DNA of 60,045 nucleotides from Euryarchaeota archaeon UBA121. GTDB lineage: Archaea > Thermoplasmatota > Poseidoniia > Poseidoniales > Thalassarchaeaceae. The position numbers and the translations under genes are program-made. Shown here piece by piece: positions 16,729-25,078 of the stretch (the first letter of the stretch is position 1; each line of letters starts with the position of its first letter). Below the pieces are notes generated by a model that ran no database searches, had not been told where the DNA came from, and saw nothing but the letters and a program-made list of their open reading frames with translations. The stretch is taken from NCBI GenBank assembly GCA_002499865.1, contig DANL01000081.1, positions 1 through 60,045 on the forward strand, in the 5' to 3' direction.

Positions 16729-18393
16729 TTGGACGTACAGGGAAGAGATCTTTCAGAAACGGTTTGGACCAGACTGGATAGGAAGGCAGGCGCTGTGATT
16801 GAGTTAACTATCAGGCAACTCAGACATAAAATATCTACTTGGGTAGTTTTAGCATTGGGAACAATCCTGATGGTCCTACTTCTTGCTTTCTATATCGACT
16901 CAATAAGAGATGGATTCGAATCAATAGATAACGATGGAGACAGTGTAGATCAAGATAGAGATGGATATCCCCTCGGCCAGGAGAGAAAATATGGAACTAG
17001 TGACTGGAACGGAGAAGAGTACCCAGGGTCAGGAACATACATCTACGAGGGAGAAATAGACTGGAACGATGAAAATAGAGAAATTTCAGGAAATAAGACA
17101 TGGGAGGGAGTCTCTCTCCTTGATGCTACTTGGATAGACGCCGATTACAAGGGAGGGCAATGGGACTATATCATCGACTGGGAAGATGTCACAGATTGTC
17201 CAGACACCCGCGGGGAATTATTTGTAGATTGGATCCCCGATTTCGCGACAGCATGTCAACTAGAAGACGGAACATATGCCACTAATGGGAAGTTCAATGC
17301 AGAAGGAAATATCACGGTCCCCCTGGATTACTACCTAACCTATGGCTATGTCACTGGAATATTTGTCGTCCCGAAAGATCCCAAGGAGATGTACATAGAT
17401 GAGGACGATATCGATTGGGACGGTTCTTCAGGAAGCCAGGGAATGGACGATGATGGGGACTGCCTTAGGACGGAGTGGTTTACTCAATTAGATGGCTCGG
17501 GGGAATTCATGTGGTGGGAAGAGCCGCATAGACCAGATGCAAATGGAAATGGAATTCAATGTGATGTTATTTGGATTATTGACTCACAAACTGGAGAGGT
17601 CATTTCTATCAGTGCCGATTCTTCCGTGGATGAAGATCCAGTCGACGAAAATTATGCGGGAGAAGCCAGCCATAGGACCTTTGTAATAGCGACAGGAAAG
17701 ATAGCATTCGTCCTACTCCTAGGCCTATTCCTGCCTCTCTTCCTTTCTTTGGGATTAGTCCGAGACGAGACTGAGAGGGGAACATTACACTATCTACTAT
17801 CCAAGCCAATTCACAGGGGGGAGTTCATACTTTATCGTGTTCTAGGATATCTGGCGGTCGTCTCAGTTTTTGTTCTAGTTTTGTCTTTGGTTATGGGATT
17901 AATCACATCGGTAATAGGACCAGGGGAAAGCCTGATCAGAGTAGGGGATCTTCCCGTTTGGCTTGGAATCGCAATCGCCACAATACTTGTTTTGGCGGCG
18001 TATGGGTCTCTGTTCAACACAATAGGGCTACTCTTGCCGAAGTACGGAGTATACCTATGTATTGTGATTGGTGTGTGGGAATTTGCTATGGGATTCACTA
18101 CTCTTATTTCTCCCAGCTCTTCGATCGCCACACTTTCTGTATCTCACTGGGGTCTGCAGCTAATCGACTCAATAGTTATGGTTTCTTGGCCCGATACTCT
18201 TCAATTTTCTCAGATGTCATCAGCTTTTGGTCTACAGACTGGACTAGAATGGATTTGGTCACCTCCGGTACATACGCTAAATTCTAGTAATGCATATTTA
18301 GGTATCCTCACTTCGGTAATCATGCTTATTGGAGTCTCTGTTTCCATGATAGGCATCGGTAGTGCAGTTTTCAGCAAGAGAGAGATAATGTGA
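16729..18393 (+). CDS. ABC-2 type permease with large acidic extracellular loop
   Basis: Starts with TTG immediately after the ATPase stop codon. One membrane helix (WVVLALGTILMVLLLAFYI, about residues 38-56) is followed by about 260 mostly acidic exterior residues. Five or so helices then start at IAFVLLLGLFLPLFLSLGL, after which RDETERGTLHYLLSKPIHRGEF is the ABC-2 coupling loop. The exterior segment contains DNDGDSVDQDRDGYP and DDDGDCLRTEW with DANGNGIQCD, which look like calcium-binding DxDxDG turns, plus a few cysteines. Such an insert is unusual in ABC-2 permeases and may bind cargo or the cell envelope. The next gene lies 4 bp downstream. Confidence 0.8.
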   Translation: MDVQGRDLSETVWTRLDRKAGAVIELTIRQLRHKISTWVVLALGTILMVLLLAFYIDSIRDGFESIDNDGDSVDQDRDGYPLGQERKYGTSDWNGEEYPGSGTYIYEGEIDWNDENREISGNKTWEGVSLLDATWIDADYKGGQWDYIIDWEDVTDCPDTRGELFVDWIPDFATACQLEDGTYATNGKFNAEGNITVPLDYYLTYGYVTGIFVVPKDPKEMYIDEDDIDWDGSSGSQGMDDDGDCLRTEWFTQLDGSGEFMWWEEPHRPDANGNGIQCDVIWIIDSQTGEVISISADSSVDEDPVDENYAGEASHRTFVIATGKIAFVLLLGLFLPLFLSLGLVRDETERGTLHYLLSKPIHRGEFILYRVLGYLAVVSVFVLVLSLVMGLITSVIGPGESLIRVGDLPVWLGIAIATILVLAAYGSLFNTIGLLLPKYGVYLCIVIGVWEFAMGFTTLISPSSSIATLSVSHWGLQLIDSIVMVSWPDTLQFSQMSSAFGLQTGLEWIWSPPVHTLNSSNAYLGILTSVIMLIGVSVSMIGIGSAVFSKREIM

Positions 18394-18397
18394 TAAC

Positions 18398-19594
18398 ATG
18401 CCACAAAAGAATACTCATTTCAAGGGCGACTTCTCATCCCTGTGGAGGCTTGATGTCATGCCCCCTATTCGTCGACTATCATGGTGGTGGTGGTGGGCAC
18501 TCATATTGATTCCAGATCCTGAAAGGCCCGGTAGATCCAAGCAATTGATGATATTATGGTCAACAAAAGAAACTCCTGCAATAAGGGTGAGTGGGCACTG
18601 GTGGAAGCCCGGAGGCAGGATGTTTGTAGACGAGCACGGGGGGCATGTCATACCCGGAATGGTCTGTGCTTGGTGGTTTGATGGGGAGAAGATGTTTGAG
18701 CCTCTGGTTATGAGAGAATGTAGAATGGCCAGTATTTCAGACACACATCCTCTGTGGCCAGGAGAGGGTAAAGGAGAAGGAGCAGGAGCAGTAATCCCAT
18801 TGATTCCTCAAGATATGTCAATAGGAATGGCGCCCGGCAACAAGTCATTCTGGATAAATCTCTCAAGCGATGAAAAGGCAGTGACCAGAGGCGCACCTAG
18901 TAAGTTTGAAGCCGAACTCACTCCTTGGTGGGGGCCTCCCAGTGAATTAACCTACAAGAATAATGAGTACTTCTTGGGCATGGGATATGATATCCTCAGA
19001 TTACAGGCCACAAAGTGCAGGTTAGTTGTTGATGGTGAGGTTATGGATGGAACGGGCTATTTCCAGAAGGTTTCTGTTCAAGCACCTTCCTTTCCATGGT
19101 TTTGGGGGATGTTACACTTCAATGATGGATCATATCTTGATTGGTTTATGCCACACGTCACCCCTATGTGGTCGGCGAGAGACGACAAGCCTTGGAGGTT
19201 GAGGGATTTCTTCCGGTCTCCAAATATTGGCACCGGTGTTTTCCAAGATAGAAAGACTGGAAAGACTCAAAATTTCGATAACTGCACTGTTGAGCTTTGC
19301 AAGCAAAGCTCTGAAGAAGCATTAGTGGACGATAAGGGCAATATTCTCCCGGAATTTAGAGTCAAAGTCTGGAATGACGACTCAAGCGCTACTATCAGAG
19401 TTAGGGCAGTTAGTAGAGCAAGATGGATTTTTGATCAACCAACTAGGGCTTCGTGGGTCAGTCACCTAACCTACAATGAATATCCATTGGAGGTTCTTTC
19501 GATAAAATTTGAGGATTCTGAGGGTATTAGGACAGAGCAGGACTATGAATGGATTCATGGAAATGCAGAACACGCATGGGGAGTTCTTCATTAG
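18398..19594 (+). CDS. Tryptophan-rich protein of unknown function (possible lipocalin/AttH-CrtC-like fold)
   Basis: 398 residues, 4 bp after the second permease and therefore likely part of the transporter operon. It is unusually rich in tryptophan and starts with a run of five (LSWWWWWALIL). No signal peptide or clear membrane helix is obvious. Two halves of mostly beta character can be inferred. GTGYFQKVSVQAP followed by FPWFWGMLHFNDG faintly resembles the paired lipocalin-like domains of AttH/carotenoid hydratase proteins (CrtC), which bind hydrophobic ligands; I would not call it CrtC. Linkage with exporters suggests handling of a lipid or pigment, but this is a guess. Start ATG at 18398. 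Confidence 0.6.
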   Translation: MPQKNTHFKGDFSSLWRLDVMPPIRRLSWWWWWALILIPDPERPGRSKQLMILWSTKETPAIRVSGHWWKPGGRMFVDEHGGHVIPGMVCAWWFDGEKMFEPLVMRECRMASISDTHPLWPGEGKGEGAGAVIPLIPQDMSIGMAPGNKSFWINLSSDEKAVTRGAPSKFEAELTPWWGPPSELTYKNNEYFLGMGYDILRLQATKCRLVVDGEVMDGTGYFQKVSVQAPSFPWFWGMLHFNDGSYLDWFMPHVTPMWSARDDKPWRLRDFFRSPNIGTGVFQDRKTGKTQNFDNCTVELCKQSSEEALVDDKGNILPEFRVKVWNDDSSATIRVRAVSRARWIFDQPTRASWVSHLTYNEYPLEVLSIKFEDSEGIRTEQDYEWIHGNAEHAWGVLH

Positions 19595-19602
19595 GTGTCG
19601 TT

Positions 19603-20511
19603 ATGAGTGAAATAATTTCCAGCTTCAGATCAAAATTGGACCTTGAAGAAGTAAGAGAAAGGTTCCCAGAGATTTCCGACTCAGAGGCCCCAATATGGCA
19701 TGGCAGTCCGGCCTTTATGTCCATGTCTGGCAAATATGCTCTAGCCGGATTAGTATTTGTAATCCATTTAGTATTCTACTGGGCCGCTAAATATGATACT
19801 GTTATCGAGGGAGAGGCTAATTTGAATTTGGTAGTTGGTTTAGCTAAAGCAATCATAGATATTTCGGGCGTTTTAGGGTTTGCAATAATGATGCTACTGG
19901 TCGCCAAAATAAATCACTATCTCAATACTTCCACATCAGGCGGATGGACGACATCGTGGTTACTCATTAATGGGTCAATTCCTTTATTATGGTACATTAC
20001 AACAATCATAAACTCAATTTTAATCTTCATCGGATATCATGGATTTGATCATTTTATTGGGGAGCACATACCAGTTTGGAAAGATTGGTATTATCTCATT
20101 CTAGGTGCACTTTCTTCCATCTCTGCCGTGGCCATGACTGCACATTACAGTAATGCATTCCAATATGCCATCACAGACAAGAGGGTCCATATTAGGAAAA
20201 AGTTCCTTTACTTCGACTCTAGTGTGGTTGGAATCCCATTCGAGAAGGTTGAGAATCTAAAGGTTGAGCCTTCAATCATCGGGAGAATATTTGGTTTCGG
20301 AAATATACATGTGATTACTGACGGAATACAATCAAATATGCCTGATGACAATGACTCGGTTAAACAATCAAGTCTGTTAAATCCATTAAGCTGGATTTTC
20401 ATTCAGAGAAAAAACAATCCCTCTTCTCAAGATCCAAGTGAATGTCTTTACTGTATCAAAGAACCTATGTCTGTTTACGCATTAATCAACGAGTTGATAG
20501 ACAATTCATAA
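19603..20511 (+). CDS. Membrane protein with PH-like (bPH2) domain
   Basis: About 302 residues from the ATG at 19603, 8 bp after the Trp-rich gene; a longer in-frame start at 19549 overlaps that gene and is not preferred. There are about four membrane helices between residues 45 and 190 (YALAGLVFVIHLVFYWAAKY; VLGFAIMMLLVAKI; WLLINGSIPLLWYITTIINSILIFI; YLILGALSSISAVAM). A bPH2 segment follows: AITDKRVHIRKKFLYFDSSVVGIPFEKVENLKVEPSIIGRIFGFGNIHV. This resembles YdbT/YdbS-type proteins. Function is unknown; its association with a transporter operon may be incidental. Confidence 0.7.
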   Translation: MSEIISSFRSKLDLEEVRERFPEISDSEAPIWHGSPAFMSMSGKYALAGLVFVIHLVFYWAAKYDTVIEGEANLNLVVGLAKAIIDISGVLGFAIMMLLVAKINHYLNTSTSGGWTTSWLLINGSIPLLWYITTIINSILIFIGYHGFDHFIGEHIPVWKDWYYLILGALSSISAVAMTAHYSNAFQYAITDKRVHIRKKFLYFDSSVVGIPFEKVENLKVEPSIIGRIFGFGNIHVITDGIQSNMPDDNDSVKQSSLLNPLSWIFIQRKNNPSSQDPSECLYCIKEPMSVYALINELIDNS

Positions 20512-20567
20512 CGGTCTTCCGCACCGTTCTTAACTGCAAGGCCGCCGATTAAGCCCGAGGGAGACCG

Positions 20568-21110
20568 ATGGAAGACACAGTAACTCAAGCAGCCCAACTA
20601 ATCACAAAAGGAGATTTCATGGGGGCGATGGAAATTTTCGAGGCATTTTCAAACGCCAATCCTGACGATCCAGCAGGTTTCCATGGCTGGGCAGAAGCAG
20701 CTCTTTTTGAGATTCAGGCCAATGGAAATCTGGATGATAAAGGGAATGATAGGATTAACGAGGGCCAGATAGCGGCCTATTTCAGAAAAGCGTCATCCAT
20801 GGACCCGAAGAACCCTGACTACCTCGCCTCCTATGCCAATGCCCTCCTCGAGTTCGACAGAATGCCAATGGCAGTCCGTGAATTCAGGAAGCTGAAGTCC
20901 CTAGGTGATGAGTTAGACGACGTAGACGTCTCTTTCCACTTGTATGAGGCCGCCAAGGCGTTGATCGAATTGGTAGATATGAAGACAAATTATGACAGGA
21001 GCAATCCGAATGCTCGGCAATTTATCCCAATTGCTTTGGAGTTCGCAATGCTAGGTCTCGGCTTTTCGTCAGTAGATGAGGCGATGGAGTACCTAGTTCC
21101 AGAGGAATAG
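20568..21110 (+). CDS. Tetratricopeptide-repeat protein
   Basis: 180 residues, all helical. Tandem TPR-like helices: AAQLITKGDFMGAMEIFEAFSNANPDDPAGFHGWAEAALF, then AAYFRKASSMDPKNPDYLASYANALLEFDRMPMAVREFRKL. It lacks a signal peptide and is probably a cytoplasmic protein-interaction scaffold. Start ATG at 20568 after a purine-rich GAGGGAG. It is followed 13 bp later by truA, so the two may be translationally coupled. No partner can be named. Confidence 0.7.
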   Translation: MEDTVTQAAQLITKGDFMGAMEIFEAFSNANPDDPAGFHGWAEAALFEIQANGNLDDKGNDRINEGQIAAYFRKASSMDPKNPDYLASYANALLEFDRMPMAVREFRKLKSLGDELDDVDVSFHLYEAAKALIELVDMKTNYDRSNPNARQFIPIALEFAMLGLGFSSVDEAMEYLVPEE

Positions 21111-21123
21111 GGGGGAAGATCAA

Positions 21124-22005
21124 CTGACCAGCGACTGTTTTCTAGTCGCCATCGGGTATCATGGAAGTCTATTTCACGGCTCCCAAATCCAACCTGATGT
21201 AAGAACCGTCCAAGGTACTCTGAAGGAGTCACTGAAAGAGATAGGATGGTGGAGGGAGGGATGTCTACGACTCTCCAGTAGGACGGATGCAGGGGTCAGC
21301 GTGAGGATGAACCTGGCCACCATAGATCTACCTGAGTCAGTAATCTCATCTGTTAATGGATCGAGAGTAATCAGGGCTCTGAACGACCGCCTCCCCGATG
21401 ATTTGGTAGTCTGGGCCGCAAAAAAAGTTCCTTCAACTACTCCGACACGTCCAGTAATTTCAAGGAAGTACTACTATAGATGCGAAGTTATCAAAACGTG
21501 GCCCGAAGATGTTGATATCGATATCCTAACCAATGCATGTCAGATTTTTGTAGGGACTCATGACTTCACCAATCTCTGTAGGCTTGAAGAAGGAAAAGAG
21601 CCGACTAGGACTGTAATTAGTTGTGACCCCTGGCTAGATAGTGAAAACAGACCCATAGGAATTTGCGTGGTTGCCAAATCATTTCTGTGGAATCAAGTCA
21701 GAAGAATGGCCTCCGCCATCACAGGGGTCGTATCGGGAGAATATGATCTAGACTTCCTAGCTAAATCTATTGAAAATCCAAATATTCCAGTTGATATGGG
21801 AATGGGGAGCCCTAGGGGTTTGATTCTTTGGGAAATAAATCATTCGGCACTGGATGGAATTGGAATGGGATCTGTCCCCGATACTAGAATATTCTCAAAG
21901 CCACCGTCTTCACTCAGGGGGCATAAGAATTGGATGGGATTGTGTAATTTGGAAATGTCGACATTGGTTAATTCAGAATGGATTAGAGAAATCGGTCTAT
22001 CCTAA
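21124..22005 (+). CDS. truA: tRNA pseudouridine synthase TruA (apparent CTG start)
   Basis: Forms pseudouridine at positions 38-40 of the tRNA anticodon stem-loop. Read in frame from 21124 it shows the N-terminal family pattern FLVAIGYHGSLFHGSQ, DVRTVQGTL, the catalytic-Asp motif SSRTDAGVSVR, then HDFTNLCR and FLWNQVRRMASAITGVVSG. About 293 residues is a normal length. The first canonical start (GTG 21301) lies after the catalytic motif and cannot be right. Between the upstream in-frame stop at 21094 and the motif there is no ATG, GTG or TTG; CTG at 21124 is the only plausible start and falls exactly where the family methionine is expected. A base error near the six-G run at 21110-21115 cannot be excluded. 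The 3' end overlaps ribK by 23 bp, convergently. Confidence 0.88.
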   Translation: MTSDCFLVAIGYHGSLFHGSQIQPDVRTVQGTLKESLKEIGWWREGCLRLSSRTDAGVSVRMNLATIDLPESVISSVNGSRVIRALNDRLPDDLVVWAAKKVPSTTPTRPVISRKYYYRCEVIKTWPEDVDIDILTNACQIFVGTHDFTNLCRLEEGKEPTRTVISCDPWLDSENRPIGICVVAKSFLWNQVRRMASAITGVVSGEYDLDFLAKSIENPNIPVDMGMGSPRGLILWEINHSALDGIGMGSVPDTRIFSKPPSSLRGHKNWMGLCNLEMSTLVNSEWIREIGLS

Positions 22006-22426
22006 TCCAAACTTCTTCACCATCATTACAGGGAAGGCTCTCTCTGAGGAATGAGTTAGAGATAATTTCAGCAGTTTTGGTATGCCTAGTTAAGTCAGGG
22101 ATAAGCAAGGCACATTTTGACCATGTTTCAGAATCGATAGAGATGCTAGCATGAAAAGCCGTGGCCCCCCCAAACGATCTACCATCTCTCTCAAAGCCTT
22201 GAATTCTAATTGGCTCAAGCCCGACAACATCGTTTCCTTCGTCCAGTCCCGAAGCAACTCTCAATTTCCTGTATGGGTCCAAGCTCTCGCTTTCAAGATC
22301 CACATTCAATGTGCCAGGCCAAGCACTGGAACCTAGTACTTCTTTGAATTGCTCTTGGTAATGTGGTTGAGCCATGAAAACATGAGCCCTTCCAAGGCCA
22401 CTTGACACCGCACCGTGTAGTAACAC
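21983..22426 (-). CDS. ribK: CTP-dependent riboflavin kinase (archaeal, DUF120)
   Basis: Archaeal riboflavin kinase makes FMN from riboflavin using CTP. Family features are SSGLGRAHVFM at the N-terminus, the WPGTLNVDLES strand, GFERDGRSFGGATAFHASI, ECALLIPDLTRHTKTAEIISNSFLRESL-like spacing, and a C-terminal DGEEVWIRI. The length of 147 residues is right for the stand-alone domain without the HTH. GTG at 22426 is the only possible start: the upstream in-frame TGA lies 16 codons away with no other start codon. It follows the PqqB-like gene by 42 bp on the same strand and overlaps the truA 3' end tail-to-tail. Confidence 0.85.
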   Translation of the reverse strand: MLLHGAVSSGLGRAHVFMAQPHYQEQFKEVLGSSAWPGTLNVDLESESLDPYRKLRVASGLDEGNDVVGLEPIRIQGFERDGRSFGGATAFHASISIDSETWSKCALLIPDLTRHTKTAEIISNSFLRESLPCNDGEEVWIRIDRFL

Positions 22427-22468
22427 ATCACTTCCTAATACATCTCCCTCATAAGGTTCAGCTTCAGT

Positions 22469-23353
22469 TCACAGATGATACACTGTGCCTTGCTTGGAAA
22501 TACCCCATCCCATCTCTGATAAATACCTAAACTCATCACTCTCTTCCCTCAATAGAGGATTTGTATGGTTGAAATGAATGAATGAAATTTCGGGGTCTCC
22601 TTGTTTTCTATTTCCTAGTAATCCTAAGGTTTCCGTTACAGTGGGATGAGGAATTTCACTAACATCTCTGCTTGATATCTCATCATAATTCCAGAATGTC
22701 CCATCTATCAATGCTATGTCTACCTCCAGATCCTCAAGCCAATCCAGAATTTCCAACTCTTCTCCCAGAGTTTCTCGCCATGAATCCTGATCTGGCATGA
22801 AAAGTAGACTTTTTTTATCGCCTCTGATTATCAAAGCATGATTGTCCGATAGTTCAGATCTATGGGGAACTGGAATTGCTGTTAACGTAAATCCACAACC
22901 CGGAGTCGGTTCAAAGGGCTCCATCGGGCTCCAATAGTTTGGAATAATCACTCCTTGTTCAATCATTATTGACCACGAAGGTGTTGAATCTAGAAGTTCC
23001 CCCATGGAGGAGCTACAGTGAAGAATTATTCCCGAGGACCCCATTACTTCACGTCCAAACAATCCCAATCCATCCGTGTGTCCAAGATGAGCATGCGTCA
23101 ATGAAACACTAGAGGGGGGCCAATCTGGAGTACCAACGGAATTCCATAAGTCAAATTGTCCTGCCATCATCCTGCTCGCCTCAATTATGTGACATGATCC
23201 ATCTAGTCCTTGTAATCCCAACGAAACTGGCATTTTAGAGAGCTTGGGTGAGCGCCTAGCCTCTTCGCAACAACCCTTCAAACACCCTACTTGGGGAAAC
23301 CCTCCATCCTGTGCGATTCCAAGCAAAGTCACCTCCACTGAACTCCCCTCCAT
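22469..23353 (-). CDS. PqqB-like metallo-beta-lactamase-fold hydrolase
   Basis: 294 residues. The N-terminus VEVTLLGIAQDGGFPQVGCLKGCCEEARR resembles PqqB, in which a cysteine cluster binds a structural metal. The metal site LTHAHLGHTDGL is a variant of HxHxDH with Leu-Gly in place of the usual spacing. Further elements are PVPHRSE and a C-terminal FIHFNHTNPLL. No pqqA, pqqC or pqqD gene is near and archaea of this kind are not known to make PQQ, so this is likely a paralogue with another small-molecule substrate. It precedes ribK on the same strand. Start ATG 23353. Confidence 0.75.
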   Translation of the reverse strand: MEGSSVEVTLLGIAQDGGFPQVGCLKGCCEEARRSPKLSKMPVSLGLQGLDGSCHIIEASRMMAGQFDLWNSVGTPDWPPSSVSLTHAHLGHTDGLGLFGREVMGSSGIILHCSSSMGELLDSTPSWSIMIEQGVIIPNYWSPMEPFEPTPGCGFTLTAIPVPHRSELSDNHALIIRGDKKSLLFMPDQDSWRETLGEELEILDWLEDLEVDIALIDGTFWNYDEISSRDVSEIPHPTVTETLGLLGNRKQGDPEISFIHFNHTNPLLREESDEFRYLSEMGWGISKQGTVYHL

Positions 23354-23427
23354 ACAACCGGATAGGCCTATGGGAAATGAATAACTCGCTCCGATGGAGC
23401 AATGTACCTCCTGCTTAATGGAGTGAC

Positions 23428-24606
23428 ATGGCGGCCGACATGTCTTGGATGTCAGAGAGACTAAATCAATTGAAAAAACAGGATTTGGATTGGAATCCTC
23501 CTGTATTAGAATCTGCGAGTACTTCTCATTGTAGGGTAGAGGGAAAAGATATGATCATGCTATCGGCAAATAATTATCTCAATCTAACAACTCATCCAAG
23601 AATAGTCGAGGCGGCTATTGAGGCTACGAGAAAATACGGGGCCGGATCAGGTTCTGTCAGGGCAATAGCCGGAACTCTTGATATCCACATAGAAGCCGAG
23701 AAAAAGGCTGCAGAATTCAAGGAAGTCGAATCATCTCTAATTTACTCAGCTGGATATACAGCAAATGTGGGCCTGATACCGTCTCTCGTCAGAGGCAAAG
23801 AAGATATTATCATCTCTGATGAACTGAATCATGGCTCCATAATTGATGGAGTAAGGCTGACCAAGGCAAGCAGAGCAGTATATCCTCACAATGATGTTGA
23901 GGCCCTGGAAAGAACTCTCAAAGATAATAAGAATGCAGAGAGGAAGCTAATCATTACTGATGGTGTTTTCAGCATGGATGGAGACATAGCTCCACTAGAT
24001 GAAATTACACAAATAGCAGAGGAATATGGTGCTATGATAATGGTTGATGATTGTCATGGCGAGGGAGTACTCGGAGACGGCAAAGGGATAGTCGCACATT
24101 TCGGACTCCAAGGGCGTGTCGACTTTGAAATTGGCTCGTATTCTAAGGCTATGGGAGTTCAAGGAGGAATATTGGCGGGTTCCGATCTGGTGAGAAGTTA
24201 TGCGCTTAACCATAGTAGATCGTGGCTTCTTTCTGGAAGCCAACCACCTGGAGTAGCCGCCGCCCAGAAGGCCGCTGTTGAAGTTTTGATGGAGGAACCT
24301 CAGCATGTAAGGAAACTATGGGAAAATACCAATTATTTCAGAATACAATTACAATCGATGGGATTTGATACGGGTCGTTCGGAGACTCCGATAATTCCAG
24401 TGATGTGTGGAGAAAGCAAAGTCGCTAAAGAACTCTCTAGTATGCTTGGCGAGAGTGGGATACTTGTAGGGGCCATAGTATTCCCAATGGTCTCGAGGGA
24501 TAAAGCGAGAGTCAGGACTCAAATGTCATCAGGACTCACTCGTGAAGATTTGGACATAGTCCTATCAGAGTTCGAAAGATGTGGTAAGAAATTAAGATTG
24601 ATTTAG
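23428..24606 (+). CDS. kbl: Glycine C-acetyltransferase / alpha-oxoamine synthase family
   Basis: PLP enzyme of the alpha-oxoamine synthase group. SANNYLNLTTHPRIVEAA, YGAGSGSVRAIAGTLDIHIEAE, DELNHGSIIDGVRL and VDDCHGEGVLG match 2-amino-3-ketobutyrate CoA ligase closely. The lysine in EIGSYSKAMGVQGG is the Schiff-base residue. 392 residues is normal. It likely links threonine breakdown to glycine plus acetyl-CoA. Related enzymes (serine palmitoyltransferase, ALA synthase, BioF) share the fold, so the substrate is inferred from similarity. No threonine dehydrogenase gene is adjacent. A GCTCC-GAT-GGAGC mini-palindrome lies 28 bp upstream, probably chance. The thioesterase gene follows by 8 bp. 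Confidence 0.82.
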   Translation: MAADMSWMSERLNQLKKQDLDWNPPVLESASTSHCRVEGKDMIMLSANNYLNLTTHPRIVEAAIEATRKYGAGSGSVRAIAGTLDIHIEAEKKAAEFKEVESSLIYSAGYTANVGLIPSLVRGKEDIIISDELNHGSIIDGVRLTKASRAVYPHNDVEALERTLKDNKNAERKLIITDGVFSMDGDIAPLDEITQIAEEYGAMIMVDDCHGEGVLGDGKGIVAHFGLQGRVDFEIGSYSKAMGVQGGILAGSDLVRSYALNHSRSWLLSGSQPPGVAAAQKAAVEVLMEEPQHVRKLWENTNYFRIQLQSMGFDTGRSETPIIPVMCGESKVAKELSSMLGESGILVGAIVFPMVSRDKARVRTQMSSGLTREDLDIVLSEFERCGKKLRLI

Positions 24607-24614
24607 GAGAGTGT

Positions 24615-25073
24615 ATGATGTCTGTGGATCGCATTGAAAATGAAAGTAATATTTGGCCTATTTCTACGGAAATAAAAGTAAACTGGGGGGATATGGATGC
24701 TCTCGGACATGTCAATCATTCAGTTTTTGCAAAATGGATGGAGACCGTTAGAATGATCTATTTCTCAGAGATTGGAATGATGAATCTCTATGAAGATTCG
24801 AATATCGGACCAATTCTTGCCAGGATAGAAATAGACTACGAATTACCAATAGTATTCCCAGACGTGGTTACAGTAAGTACTTCGGTTTCTAGAATTGGAA
24901 ACTCATCATTCGATATGAAATATAAAATAGAAAGTCTAAGCAATAAAGGAAAATCCGCGGCCACAGGAAGTGTAGTTTGTGTTCTATTGGATTATACTTC
25001 GGGGATGCCTCATAATATACCTCCCAAAATAAGGGAATCTATCGCCAGATTAGAGGGAGATTTCCACTACTAA
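24615..25073 (+). CDS. Acyl-CoA thioesterase, 4-hydroxybenzoyl-CoA/YbgC type
   Basis: Hotdog-fold thioesterase of 152 residues. VNWGDMDALGHVNHSVFAKWMETVRMIYF carries the catalytic Asp and the conserved GHVNH. The central helix and strands (IELPIVFPDVVTVSTSV-like, SFDMKYKI) follow. A Shine-Dalgarno GGAG (24606-24609) is placed 5 nt before the first of two adjacent ATGs (24615, 24618). It is probably co-transcribed with the KBL-type gene and hydrolyses an acyl-CoA; the acyl group cannot be told. Confidence 0.8.
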   Translation: MMSVDRIENESNIWPISTEIKVNWGDMDALGHVNHSVFAKWMETVRMIYFSEIGMMNLYEDSNIGPILARIEIDYELPIVFPDVVTVSTSVSRIGNSSFDMKYKIESLSNKGKSAATGSVVCVLLDYTSGMPHNIPPKIRESIARLEGDFHY

Positions 25074-25078
25074 GAAAA

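Noticed and set aside
20512..20567. CGGTCT ... AGACCG inverted repeat before the TPR gene
   Set aside because: Six bases separated by 44 bp is not significant.
22469..23353. Reading the PqqB-like gene as evidence of PQQ synthesis
   Set aside because: No other pqq gene is present and PqqB-like hydrolases occur widely with other roles.
23388..23400. GCTCC-GAT-GGAGC palindrome upstream of the KBL-type gene
   Set aside because: Only 5 bp per arm; dozens are expected by chance in this window.
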